The notes beneath the pieces were generated by a model. It was given only the letters and a program-made list of their open reading frames with translations, made no database searches and had not been told where the DNA came from. Made by a program: the position numbers and the translations under genes. Shown piece by piece: positions 8,254 through 18,047 of a stretch of 64,000 nucleotides of DNA (its first letter is position 1; every line of letters starts with the position of its first letter). Source of the DNA: Lachnospiraceae bacterium (GTDB lineage Bacteria; Bacillota; Clostridia; Lachnospirales; Lachnospiraceae); assembly GCA_024403615.1 (NCBI GenBank), contig JAKSRM010000010.1, forward strand, positions 1 through 64,000, given 5' to 3'.

Positions 8254-8811
8254 ATGCTCACAATAGACGATTTTAAAAAAGTATATGAATTATTAGACAA
8301 TGCCACACCTCTTTCCTGCGATTGCGGGAAGATGTGTGGTGCTGTTTGCTGTAAACCGAAAAAGACGTTTCTCTACAGCAGTCTCTGGGTTTATATGCTT
8401 CCGGGAGAAGATTGTCTTCACGACAAAAATGACAAATGGCTGAAATGGTACCGCTTAAATTCCAAAAAGCACCTGTTCCCGAAATCTTGGGGAAAGAGAT
8501 TCTGGGCCGTTCGTTGCACGGGACCGGAACATTGCAAACGGGAGTTGCGTCCAATCCAATGCCGTACCTTCCCTTTAATGCCATATCTGGGAGCAGATGG
8601 AGAATTTCAGCTGATTCTGTTTAACCAGCCCCTTCCTTATGAGTGTCCACTGGTTACGGAAGGATACGAATTAGAAGAAAGTTTTATCACAAATGTCCGC
8701 AATGCATGGGAAATCTTGCTGCAGGACAACCGGATTTTTGATTATGTAAAAGCTGACTCAGAAAGAATAAGAAAAGCCGGGGACGCAATCCAAATTATTG
8801 AATCAGAATAA
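8254..8811 (+). CDS. YkgJ-like cysteine-cluster protein
   Basis: 185 residues, third gene of the operon. It starts with a dense cluster (CDCGKMCGAVCC, about residues 22-33) and has later Cys residues at RCTGPEHC and RPIQCRTFPLMPY, a spacing typical of the YkgJ-type zinc/iron-sulfur cluster family. That family has no proven function. The start lacks a strong ribosome-binding site (GGAATTTCGAAAGA precedes the ATG), suggesting coupling to the upstream gene. Cytoplasmic. Confidence 0.75.
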   Translation: MLTIDDFKKVYELLDNATPLSCDCGKMCGAVCCKPKKTFLYSSLWVYMLPGEDCLHDKNDKWLKWYRLNSKKHLFPKSWGKRFWAVRCTGPEHCKRELRPIQCRTFPLMPYLGADGEFQLILFNQPLPYECPLVTEGYELEESFITNVRNAWEILLQDNRIFDYVKADSERIRKAGDAIQIIESE

Positions 8812-8836
8812 CTTGGAAAATTCAAGAAAAACAACA

Positions 8837-8868
8837 AAAACACGCGGACTTTCGCCCGCGTGTTTTTT
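8837..8868. terminator. Bidirectional terminator
   Basis: Stem ACACGCGG (8840-8847)/CCGCGTGT (8856-8863) with T runs on both strands, between convergent operons. Confidence 0.85.
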
Positions 8869-8911
8869 ATCATTTCATGTTTAAGATTATTTCATAGCTA
8901 CGACGCTGACT

Positions 8912-11900
8912 TCAATCTTCTCTTTTCTTTCTAACAAATACCAAACCGGCATAAAAAGCCAGGAAGGAAAGTACGGTAATCAAAATCCATGTGCTGGTAT
9001 TATTGTGATCTCCTGTATCCGGAACAATTGGGTTTTCTTCCGTTTTTACCGTAAGGGTTACCGAATCGGAAACAACTCGTCCCTCTGCAGCATCTTCAAT
9101 GACGCAGCGGATGACCATACCATCCATTTTGTCCTTTACTTTCTTCAGAACTAACGTAGCTTCATCGCCACCTTTGATGTCCACCCATTTACCATCTTCC
9201 AGCTTCTGCCATGTATATTTGTATGGTTGCTGACCGCCTGCTACTTCTACGCTAAACTCAGCATTTTCGCCTTCCTTAACGGTTGTGGACTCTGGCTGGC
9301 TGGTAATCTTTAAGGTTTCATTTAGTTCTAACAGGCAAACGTCGTCGAATTCGGTGACTTCTTCGTTGTCCTCTACGGTGTCCGTAACAGTTACCTTTAC
9401 GTAGTCTGCACAACGTCCGTTGGTCAAAGTTTTTTCTGGCAAGGTCATGCTATATACCATCTGTCCATCATCATGATGAGTCTTAAAGGTATAAGCAAAA
9501 CTTGGATTATCTTCCTCGTCCACGAAGGACTGAAGGGTTACTCCGCGAGGAGCCACATTATCGGTCTGGCCTTCCTGCGTAACCGTGATTGTTACATATT
9601 TTTCACCATTCTTATCAAATACTCTGCATTTAATCGAAAGGTTGACTGCATCGAATTCTACATCCTTCAAAGCCGGCGAATAAGTAAAGGTCATCGGCAT
9701 TCCGTATTCATCGGAAAGGAGGCCTCCTTGGCCTGCTAAAGAGGATGGTTCCTTCTCAGAGAAGTTCTCCATGGTTCCAGCTAAGGCCACATCTGCAGGA
9801 GCGCCTTCTCCTGCTGCCAGCAGTCCATTACTGTTAATAGATTTCGCTACTGCCAGTACTGGCATCTGAGACCGTTCTTCCGCGGTAGTTTCTGTTTCTT
9901 CACTTAAGGAGAAGACATCTGCTACATATTTTGGAACATAGGTCTTATCGATTTCACAAGTGATTTCTGTCTTATTTTCCCAATCCATCGGAACCGCAAA
10001 GACCATCGTGTAGGTCTGGATTCCCTCTGGCATCAGAGCCGGAATGCTTACGAAGATGGATCCGCTTCCATTCATTCTGCTGGAATTAAATCTCGTAATA
10101 TTCCATTCGTCTCCGTTAATCATGTCGAACAGTCCAGGGGTGCGTCTTGCCGAATATTCACCGGTAAATACTGCAGGAGAAGTAGCAGAATATCCTTTTC
10201 TCAGGAAAGTAACCTTGTTCTTCGACTGATCCGTAACATCTACATGACTGGTTTGTACCAGTTCTTTTTCCCCAGAGGAATTCTTATGATAAATGTTAAA
10301 ATCAAATCCGAGAATCGGAACATTTCCTTTGTTGAGAATTGTGAATAACATATTGGTATCACGGCCAGCGGAAACTGCAGGATTTTCTGTTCCTGCGCCC
10401 ATCAGGTCGTTAGCAACACGACGTACTACATTTACTTTATAGGTGGATAACACGTTTTCGGCATCCGTTTCTCCCTCTTCCGCATCGGACAACCATGCTT
10501 TTGTGATAATCATGTCACCATTGGACATTACCTGGCTGCAAAGAGGAGCACTAGCCGCTATAAATCCATCCGGTGCCGTACCATCGCTACCTTTCAGTAC
10601 GCCCAGACGATAAGGGGAAGTCATCATATTATATTTTGGTGAGTAGCACATGCCTTGGACTGCCGTACGGTTTTCACCCGTCTCCTCATCTTCAAAGGTT
10701 TCGAACCAGTACAGATAACTTTCGTTCATGATTCGTCCTGCAAAAATAGGAGCTCCGTTTAGATCTACGTCGTAGTCCGTTACTTCGCCACCATAGTAGT
10801 AACCATTATCACATTCTAAAACTACGCTCTGGAGAGGCGAACTTGGTTCATCCCCATAAGACTCCTCTGCCTTTGGCGTACAGAACAACGTGTAAGTTGC
10901 ATATCTATTTTCTTCATCATAGTCTGTCCGAACAATGGCAATGTCGCCCATGTTGTCCGCAAGACCCGTTTCTATAATTTGCTCCGAATAAGCACGGTCC
11001 GCGCTAACATACCATAAGCTTCCGTCTTCCATCAGAACGATTTCAAATCCAAAGCTTCCATCGCCACCAGTTAACATTTTCACTGGTTTTCCATCTGGAA
11101 GACCGCCACCTCTACATACGGCTGGAACAATATCTCCACTCAAATCGCCACAAGTGAAGTAAACCAGTCCTGAGGCACTTAAGTCATTGTTTACATCCCA
11201 TCCATTTGCTTTATCTTCTTCTGCGGTTGCATCCAAAGCATTGGAAATGCTTGAAGAATCCAGTGTTCCCAAAGTTACTACTGGTTTCGCGGAAGATGGA
11301 ATCAGTACAACGTCTTCCTCAATCTGAGCATAATATGGAGAAGACCATCCATCCAGATTTGCAATATAAATCATTCCAAGAGCATCACTGATTGGAACAT
11401 CTAACTGGTTCACAAATACAACGTCGTGAAGTTTGTTATCGTCTCCTGGATATTGAAGCTGACTCATGCTTCCTTTATAAAGGAATACTCTTGTAACTGT
11501 AACCGTTCCTGTCGGTACTTCCTGCGTAATGGTCTCGTCGCCTTGCTGTTCGGATACCGTTTCCCAACCAGTTCCAATGGTAACCGTAACCGTTGCCAGC
11601 TGTACTTTTTGGATTTCATCATGATCAAACTCACGTACCGGAACGTTATATACTACCGAATCGGAAGCCGCACGCACGCCGGTGATTCTCCAATCACCGT
11701 CATCCAAGTGCTTTTGTACATCTGCAGGGATGTTGAAACTTTGCTCGACTGGATTGTCATAGTTGGTTGCTGTAAATTTAACGCTCTTTCCATCCTCAAC
11801 CCAGAAGATATAATCGCTGTCGCTCTTATAATCGCCGGAACCTTCCCAATGAACGGTAAAGTAGGTTGGCGCAGCGTCTGCATCATTGGCAAATCCATAA

Positions 11901-14359
11901 ATATTGTACGGCCACTGCGTATCGCCGTTAATATCATCCTGTAAATGAATTTCCTCTTCCATCGTCGTTCCCAATCCATCGGATTCGCCTAAAGCAAGAC
12001 CCGATGCTGAAGTCAGAGGCTCTGCTGAACTTGCCTTCGACCAAAACGGTTTGGAATGGAATTCAAAATCTTTCGTTCTTATATTCAATATTCCTGTTCC
12101 AGACCATATATTCCATGTGAAATGAACAAAGAGAATGTCTGCAAAGAAGGAAAGACCAATATTAAACGTAAAGGTCGGATCATCCTTCGGTCCCGTAGCA
12201 GAGGTAAAAATTGGCACACTCAATAACAAAGCTAATTGGAATTTGAATCCCAAAGCAACGGTGAATCTCTTACCAAACATATTCATCCGAATGCCCGGAC
12301 CTCCAGACATGTAACCCATCAGGCGGAAATCAAAGTTGATATCTACGCCATCGAAATCCCAGCCCTTATGTTTGAACTTAAAAAATGTCGATGCCGATAC
12401 GTCAAAGCCCCAACCAACTGTGGCAGGAACTACGCCGCCAAGGAGGAACTGCTTTGTCCAATCTCCACGGAAGCCAACCTGTAACCCAAAGATTGCTGTA
12501 AAATCCATCTCTTTGAGGTCATAGGTTCCAGAAACAACAAAGGATGCATTTCCATATATCTTTTTTCCGCCAAACAGTCCTGGTACGTTGTTATCATATC
12601 GAGCTGTTTTGTATTCTTGTTCGATTTGCTGCTTTGTCCACTTGGAGTTTTCTGTCACCATCGTTTTGGTGATATTATCCAGTCTCTTAGAATCCGAGGT
12701 CATCCAATTGCTGTTTAGTTTCTCTATGGATTTTGTCATTGGACTCGGGCCGGTAGTTGCAAATACTGCCCAAAGGCCAGAACAGTTTGTTAAAAGAAAT
12801 ACATGATTTTTCAGAATTTCCGGCACATCAAAATTCAAGCCAATGCTATTAAGAAACGGCACATCACCAGGGAAGGCCAAAGAAATTTTACCAAAGTACA
12901 AGGAATTAATCAGGGCATCATCTTTTGCACACTGAGTTTTTCCTAATCGCGCTTCCTCGCTTTTCAGTGTCGGTGTTATTTCCGCGTTGGACGTAGAAGT
13001 AGACAGGTTGAAGGTCATGGCATTTTCCTGATCTACTGCCACATTTTGACAAAGTTTTGACTTGAAAGTTGCGGTAGCTGCTCCTCTGGAACTGGAATAA
13101 TCTGCATACAGTTTGGAATAATCCCCAGAAAAACGATCTTTATATTTCATTTCTGCAGTTCCACTGAAATCCGAACCGCTTTGGGAACGAAGGAACAACG
13201 TAACCGTCTGGTCCGCAGTATTTTCGTCCGTAATGTACAATTCTTTTTCGTACCATTTGCAGTCATATCCATTCAAGGAAATACCTGCAACGTATACATC
13301 TTCTTTTGGATCATTTTCCTGCAGATAGCACCAGAAAATCTCTCCGCCCAGTATATAGTTGGCTTGAGCGTATTGTGTACGATAACCAGGACATGAGACC
13401 TCATATCCTGCCGTCAAATAATGATTTTCATCCGCACCTAATTCTGAAATTGGAACGGTAACATAGCCTTCTTCATTTGGAAAACGGGCGGTTCCTCTTT
13501 TTGGGTCCGTAATGGATTCGTCTGCATTCCAGCAATAAATAACAGCATCTTTTAACGGCTGTTTATTTTCATCCAAAGCATAAATACGGATTTCATGAAT
13601 GCTTACAACATCAATAACAATGTCTTTTCCTGCAGAGTTCGGCTCTTTCGATGCAAGGCTTTTCATTTCTGCCGCACGTCCGGTCTTTAAGGTAACGATA
13701 TGATTCTGCAATTCATCCGCTGGAACATCCGTCACTGCCGTTGGAGAGGATGCTGCAACCAAACGGTTCCGTGCAGATTTCATCGTATTCTTCCAAGTAG
13801 AATAGCAATCCGCTGCATAAGCCATCTGTTTTTCCAGATCATCGGCTTTCTCTATAATTTTATGAGCCAAAGATTCTCTTTCATGCTCTGTGGTAAATAC
13901 GTCACCAGCCTCCAAAGCTTCATAGCAGGAAGCAATAATATCACGGTCTTCCGAAATAATATCCTTGCAGCCTTTTGCCTCCATCCAAATCTGACGAAGA
14001 GAATCCAGCAATTTCACGGCTTCCCCATAATCTCCAAGAGTGACCCTATTGCTTACCTCATTGGTGTCACTACGTTCTCCATAGGTAACGAGATCCTCCA
14101 ATTCGCAAAGAACCCCCTCTATATCCGAGCTCAACAATTCTTCCAAACAGTCTTCCATCTGTTTTGCATTCATGTTTGCACTCAAAAGAGCCCCGCTTCG
14201 GTATTCTGGCCCGTCTTCGGAACCGATAAGGTCTAAAATATAACTTTTTCGCGACAGCTCCATAACCGCATCGGTGTTTTCACCGGCAAGAGCTTCCAAC
14301 GGAATCGCTGTCAGGATTAACGTAATCAATAGTAAGCTAGCTATTATTCTTTTTCGCAC
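8912..14359 (-). CDS. Large cell-wall-anchored surface protein with Ig-like domain
   Basis: 1815 residues. A signal peptide (MRKR, hydrophobic stretch to about residue 26) is followed by a helical region to about 230, then long beta-rich regions. Near the C-terminus an Ig-like domain starts at QPESTTVKEGENAEFSVEV and contains YTWQKLEDGKWVDI and the closing IRCVIEDAAEGR...LTV. The end is a sortase-type signal: VPDTGD at 1779-1784, a hydrophobic segment about 1790-1808 and the basic tail RKKRED. It is therefore exported and probably linked to peptidoglycan by sortase. It is the second gene of an operon with the foldase-like lipoprotein (28-base gap). Binding target unknown; adhesion is inference. 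Confidence 0.85.
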   Translation of the reverse strand: MRKRIIASLLLITLILTAIPLEALAGENTDAVMELSRKSYILDLIGSEDGPEYRSGALLSANMNAKQMEDCLEELLSSDIEGVLCELEDLVTYGERSDTNEVSNRVTLGDYGEAVKLLDSLRQIWMEAKGCKDIISEDRDIIASCYEALEAGDVFTTEHERESLAHKIIEKADDLEKQMAYAADCYSTWKNTMKSARNRLVAASSPTAVTDVPADELQNHIVTLKTGRAAEMKSLASKEPNSAGKDIVIDVVSIHEIRIYALDENKQPLKDAVIYCWNADESITDPKRGTARFPNEEGYVTVPISELGADENHYLTAGYEVSCPGYRTQYAQANYILGGEIFWCYLQENDPKEDVYVAGISLNGYDCKWYEKELYITDENTADQTVTLFLRSQSGSDFSGTAEMKYKDRFSGDYSKLYADYSSSRGAATATFKSKLCQNVAVDQENAMTFNLSTSTSNAEITPTLKSEEARLGKTQCAKDDALINSLYFGKISLAFPGDVPFLNSIGLNFDVPEILKNHVFLLTNCSGLWAVFATTGPSPMTKSIEKLNSNWMTSDSKRLDNITKTMVTENSKWTKQQIEQEYKTARYDNNVPGLFGGKKIYGNASFVVSGTYDLKEMDFTAIFGLQVGFRGDWTKQFLLGGVVPATVGWGFDVSASTFFKFKHKGWDFDGVDINFDFRLMGYMSGGPGIRMNMFGKRFTVALGFKFQLALLLSVPIFTSATGPKDDPTFTFNIGLSFFADILFVHFTWNIWSGTGILNIRTKDFEFHSKPFWSKASSAEPLTSASGLALGESDGLGTTMEEEIHLQDDINGDTQWPYNIYGFANDADAAPTYFTVHWEGSGDYKSDSDYIFWVEDGKSVKFTATNYDNPVEQSFNIPADVQKHLDDGDWRITGVRAASDSVVYNVPVREFDHDEIQKVQLATVTVTIGTGWETVSEQQGDETITQEVPTGTVTVTRVFLYKGSMSQLQYPGDDNKLHDVVFVNQLDVPISDALGMIYIANLDGWSSPYYAQIEEDVVLIPSSAKPVVTLGTLDSSSISNALDATAEEDKANGWDVNNDLSASGLVYFTCGDLSGDIVPAVCRGGGLPDGKPVKMLTGGDGSFGFEIVLMEDGSLWYVSADRAYSEQIIETGLADNMGDIAIVRTDYDEENRYATYTLFCTPKAEESYGDEPSSPLQSVVLECDNGYYYGGEVTDYDVDLNGAPIFAGRIMNESYLYWFETFEDEETGENRTAVQGMCYSPKYNMMTSPYRLGVLKGSDGTAPDGFIAASAPLCSQVMSNGDMIITKAWLSDAEEGETDAENVLSTYKVNVVRRVANDLMGAGTENPAVSAGRDTNMLFTILNKGNVPILGFDFNIYHKNSSGEKELVQTSHVDVTDQSKNKVTFLRKGYSATSPAVFTGEYSARRTPGLFDMINGDEWNITRFNSSRMNGSGSIFVSIPALMPEGIQTYTMVFAVPMDWENKTEITCEIDKTYVPKYVADVFSLSEETETTAEERSQMPVLAVAKSINSNGLLAAGEGAPADVALAGTMENFSEKEPSSLAGQGGLLSDEYGMPMTFTYSPALKDVEFDAVNLSIKCRVFDKNGEKYVTITVTQEGQTDNVAPRGVTLQSFVDEEDNPSFAYTFKTHHDDGQMVYSMTLPEKTLTNGRCADYVKVTVTDTVEDNEEVTEFDDVCLLELNETLKITSQPESTTVKEGENAEFSVEVAGGQQPYKYTWQKLEDGKWVDIKGGDEATLVLKKVKDKMDGMVIRCVIEDAAEGRVVSDSVTLTVKTEENPIVPDTGDHNNTSTWILITVLSFLAFYAGLVFVRKKRED

Positions 14360-14387
14360 TGGTTATGTCCTCCCTTAGGAATCTTCC

Positions 14388-15713
14388 TTAATACTGAAGA
14401 GTCGAAAGATCTGTTACTAAGTCAAATTCCTTCGCCCATGGTTCGGTTAATTCTTTCAATTTATCAAAAGTTTTCTGTTGAATAAGGGCATTGCGAAGCA
14501 TTGTCCGGTCTTCTTCATTTTCCAGCTTGTCTTCGCCACCCGGTATATCATCGTAATAACAAAGAATATGCACTCCATCCGAGCAAAGAGTCGGCTGACT
14601 GACATCGCCTTTATTGATCAGAGTTCTAGCCCCTGCCATCAGTTCTTCTGACCATACCTGGCTCTTCTCATGATAAAAAAGCACATCTTCTGGATCATAC
14701 AGTTTCATTAAATCCTCAAAGGATTCTCCCATCTGCAATCGTGCATATACTTCATCACATTCATCGTTAGTCGCAGCCAAAACGGATTGCCACAGTTCGC
14801 CATACTTCACACTCAGTTCATCAATATGGTCCATAGCGGACTGATACAGTTCTGTTTGCTGTTTTGTATCTTTTCCTTCGATGGCAAGTTCTGCAATCTT
14901 GTTATAAGCCTCTTCTGCCTGAGCAGCATAGGTGTTAGCCTCTTCTTCCACCTGTTTTAATTCCTTAAGAATATTTTCCGGCACTGGAATTACAATCTGG
15001 TGAAGCAGACGGTATCCTTCCGGAACATAAGCGCTATAGGAATCACCATATAAAACTTCTTCCTCAAATAACGGAATATTGTTTTCGTAACGCTCACGAC
15101 TCATTTGAACATAATTGTCTTTATAGAACGCGTCTACATCTGCATCCGTTATTTCAATATTGATATGGTAATACTCCATGATTTTTTCCGTCTCGTATTG
15201 ATTCAGAAGTTCCTCAAAGAAGTAATCGATATTAATGCCATTTTCTTCCAAATAAGCCGTCAGTTCGTCGTCTGTATAACTTGCCGAAGCCTCAGAATCC
15301 CGGAATTTTTTCCAATAAGCATCGTAAGCCGTTTGTGCATCGCTCCTCATATCATACAACGTATTCTTATCTGGTTCGTCCAATCCCAGTTTTTTCAACT
15401 GTGCCTTAATTAAGGCCCGAATGGAATATTCGTCCACAATTTCCTGCGCTGCAGCAGCCCGTTCTTCCCCCGTGAGAGGGTTTCCGGTCAGCTCATAATC
15501 TTCTAAAAGCAGATCCAGGTTCCTTTGTATTTCATCTGAGTAATAAATAATATCGCCTGCCTGAACCGTCACCCGGCGTTCGGTTTCTTTTTGTTCTGTT
15601 TCTTTCGGCAGTTCCGATCCGGATGGAAGCTCTTCCGTTTTACTTCCCCCACATGCTACCAAGCAGAAGCTTGTCAGGAGAGCAAGAATCAGAGCCGTTA
15701 TTTTATAACGCAT
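14388..15713 (-). CDS. PpiC/SurA-like foldase lipoprotein
   Basis: 441 residues with GGAGG before the ATG. Lipoprotein signal with lipobox CLVAC (Cys21), then a Ser/Glu-rich linker. The middle is helical in the manner of SurA N-terminal chaperone domains (EEIVDEYSIRALIKAQLKKLGL), and the C-terminal part has the parvulin-like pattern YRLLHQIVIPVP, ARLQMGESFEDLMKLY and KGDVSQPTLCSDGVHILCY. It probably helps fold exported proteins outside the membrane. Its operon partner is the giant surface protein, an obvious client. A minus-strand -10-like TATAAT lies at 15763-15768. Confidence 0.8.
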   Translation of the reverse strand: MRYKITALILALLTSFCLVACGGSKTEELPSGSELPKETEQKETERRVTVQAGDIIYYSDEIQRNLDLLLEDYELTGNPLTGEERAAAAQEIVDEYSIRALIKAQLKKLGLDEPDKNTLYDMRSDAQTAYDAYWKKFRDSEASASYTDDELTAYLEENGINIDYFFEELLNQYETEKIMEYYHINIEITDADVDAFYKDNYVQMSRERYENNIPLFEEEVLYGDSYSAYVPEGYRLLHQIVIPVPENILKELKQVEEEANTYAAQAEEAYNKIAELAIEGKDTKQQTELYQSAMDHIDELSVKYGELWQSVLAATNDECDEVYARLQMGESFEDLMKLYDPEDVLFYHEKSQVWSEELMAGARTLINKGDVSQPTLCSDGVHILCYYDDIPGGEDKLENEEDRTMLRNALIQQKTFDKLKELTEPWAKEFDLVTDLSTLQY

Positions 15714-15874
15714 GTAATATCCTCCAATACGTCTTCATCTTAAAAAAGCCTACACATAATTTATTATATCATAAGAAAGTTCTTTGTGATAAAATTTAGT
15801 TAGACATAATTTCATACTTGAACAGAAACTGATAAATAATGCAGGGAGTCCTGCCCAATGATAGGAGAAGTGTT

Positions 15875-16813
15875 ATGAAAGTTGGTTTATATTCTATTTC
15901 ATGTTCAGGAACATGGTTCAACGACCGCCCGGCTTTGACCGTAGAAGAGTTTATGGATACGGCGAAAAAATTCGGTTATGACGGCGTTGAAATCGATCTT
16001 AAGAGACCTCACGGCTCGCCTTTAGACTTAGACGAAAAACGCTGCAAGGAAATCAAAGACTATGCAGACAAGTTAGGCCTCGAAATCTACGCAACCGCAG
16101 CAAACAACTGCTTTGCATCTATCGTACCAGAGAAAATTGAAGCGGAACTGCTTTTTGTCCGCGAACAGATTAAAATTACCGCGATGTTGGGCGCACCGGT
16201 AATGCGTGTTTTCGCTGCATGGCGTGGAATCACAAAACGCGATGGTATCGCTACCTATGAGCCAACCCACGAGTTAGAAACTCATGGTGCTTTGGCATAT
16301 CAGCTGAAACAGTCCGTTATCGCCTGCCTTCAGGAAGCCGTAAAATGGGCAGAAGAATATGGCGTGGTTCTGGCTCTTCAGAATCATGAACCGGTAATCA
16401 AGGACTACCGCGATATGATCGAATATGTACAGATTATCGATTCCCCATGGCTGAAATGCTGCTTCGATGCTCCTTGCTGTGGATATTATGAAGCGGTACA
16501 GACCGATGAGTACATGCAGAAAGCAACTCGCGATGTTGGAGACCTTCAGGTTCTTTCTCATGCAAATGCTGAGTTTAAAGAAAATGAAGATGGTTCCATC
16601 GAAATGATTAAATATGATAATCAGATGGCCCTGACCAACTATCCGATGTTCGTTAAAACCTTAAAAGAAGTCGGCTACGAAGGCTATATCGGCTATGAGT
16701 TCTGCCATATGCCATTCCATGGAGGAAAGATTTTAGGCTATAGCGATTATATTGAAAATCAGATTCGTCTGGCGCAGAAATACTTCCGCGGCCTAATGGA
16801 ACAAGATAATTAA
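15875..16813 (+). CDS. Sugar phosphate isomerase/epimerase-like TIM barrel protein
   Basis: 312 residues from the ATG at 15875, chosen because ATAGGAGAAGTG precedes it; the in-frame ATG at 15839 has none. Motifs of the xylose-isomerase-like/AP-endonuclease-2 fold are visible: FGYDGVEIDL near residue 35, VLALQNHEPVIKDY near 170 (the NHE metal ligand block), KCCFDAPCCGYY near 200, and GYEGYIGYEFC near the C-terminus. The family isomerises or epimerises sugars or inositols with a divalent metal. It is followed at 21 bases by a DUF2804 gene. Substrate unknown. Confidence 0.85.
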   Translation: MKVGLYSISCSGTWFNDRPALTVEEFMDTAKKFGYDGVEIDLKRPHGSPLDLDEKRCKEIKDYADKLGLEIYATAANNCFASIVPEKIEAELLFVREQIKITAMLGAPVMRVFAAWRGITKRDGIATYEPTHELETHGALAYQLKQSVIACLQEAVKWAEEYGVVLALQNHEPVIKDYRDMIEYVQIIDSPWLKCCFDAPCCGYYEAVQTDEYMQKATRDVGDLQVLSHANAEFKENEDGSIEMIKYDNQMALTNYPMFVKTLKEVGYEGYIGYEFCHMPFHGGKILGYSDYIENQIRLAQKYFRGLMEQDN

Positions 16814-16834
16814 GATAGGACAGGGGGGTAAGAT

Positions 16835-18010
16835 ATGCAACATCTAAATTTTGCTCCCATCCGGGGAGAATACAGTAAGTACATTCATGAAACCCGTCGG
16901 GCCATAAAAACTCCGGATAATGTCTTAAAACCAGATGGAACCTGCGCGTTCGGAACTTTTGAAACAGAATTCCCGAAAATGGATTTTCTGAAAATAAATG
17001 GTCCAACGTCTCTTCCGAATGCCTTCAATCGATTAAAACTAACCTTATGGGAGGCTACAGAAATTCATCTGGAGCAGGGAGTTCTTCTTGCCGCACTATG
17101 TGACATGGGCTTCTTCAGCATCATGTTCCATATTTTTTACGATAAAAGAACCCATCAGACCTTTTGCTGGGACTCTCGCATGAGCAGCAAAAAGGCTTTG
17201 ATTGCACCTACTTTAATCAATGGGGATATGGCTTATGCGGAAACCCCAAACGGCTTTATCAAATACATCAATACTTTTAACGAAGGCCGGGCGGAACTTT
17301 CCGGATGCCATAAAGGAAAATGTCTGATTACGGTACCAAATAAAGAAAAGACCGCCGTAAAGGCGATTCCAGATAATCGAGGAACTGGTTCCTTGGAATA
17401 TGACCTTCAGCTTACTCGTCTTTCTGGTCCTAGCATCGTCAGTATTCCGTTTTCCGAAACTCGTCCTCGTCCGTTATATTCCCAGAAAGATTTCTTCCAG
17501 GTATCAGGAAAGCTAACCATAAACGGGGAAGAAATCTTGTGCGATGAAAACACAACCGCAGTAATTGATGACCATCGTGGCTACTATCCACGTCGTGCCC
17601 ATTACGACTGGGTTACTACCATGGGCCGGTATGAAATTAACGGAGAGAAAAAGTATCTGGCCTTTAACCTAACGAGAAACCAGTCCATTGACCAGGAACA
17701 ATATAATGAAAATATTCTGTGGCTCGAAGGTGCTACCAGCCTTCTCCCGCCGGTAACCTTTACCCGTACTCCGGAAACCAAAGACTTCCGTGATTATGCA
17801 GAATGCCTGGTGAAGGACGAATATGGCATGGTAAATCTAAAGTACAAAATTTACAGCCTGCATCCGATGATTACGCATGCTCTTCTGGTAAATATCGACT
17901 ACTACATTACGTTTGGCGAACTGGAAGGCTTCGTATTAGACGAAGCTGGCAATCAATATGATCTGACCGGATGTGTCGGCATCGGAGAAGATAAAACATT
18001 GCTGTTCTAA
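16835..18010 (+). CDS. DUF2804 domain protein
   Basis: 391 residues; ACAGGGGGGTAAG gives a ribosome-binding site. The C-terminal half has the family features: DDHRGYYPRRAHYDWVTTMG with an Asp-His pair, then LAFNLTRNQSIDQEQYNENI and ILWLEGATSLLPPVTF. DUF2804 is a beta-rich family of unknown function. It is distantly related to the protein at 46227-47276, which has the matching tract LDWGRGVWTY...NLGYGFGD. Operon with the sugar-isomerase-like gene suggests a role in carbohydrate or glycoside metabolism, which is inference. Confidence 0.8.
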   Translation: MQHLNFAPIRGEYSKYIHETRRAIKTPDNVLKPDGTCAFGTFETEFPKMDFLKINGPTSLPNAFNRLKLTLWEATEIHLEQGVLLAALCDMGFFSIMFHIFYDKRTHQTFCWDSRMSSKKALIAPTLINGDMAYAETPNGFIKYINTFNEGRAELSGCHKGKCLITVPNKEKTAVKAIPDNRGTGSLEYDLQLTRLSGPSIVSIPFSETRPRPLYSQKDFFQVSGKLTINGEEILCDENTTAVIDDHRGYYPRRAHYDWVTTMGRYEINGEKKYLAFNLTRNQSIDQEQYNENILWLEGATSLLPPVTFTRTPETKDFRDYAECLVKDEYGMVNLKYKIYSLHPMITHALLVNIDYYITFGELEGFVLDEAGNQYDLTGCVGIGEDKTLLF

Positions 18011-18017
18011 AAGAATA

Positions 18018-18047
18018 AAAAGAAGAAACCCTTAGGTTTCTTCTTTT
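18018..18047. terminator. Bidirectional terminator containing the moeA stop codon
   Basis: A perfect 13-bp stem AAAAGAAGAAACC (18018-18030)/GGTTTCTTCTTTT (18035-18047) with loop CTTA. The TAA stop of the minus-strand moeA gene (18032-18034) falls in the loop. Confidence 0.88.
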
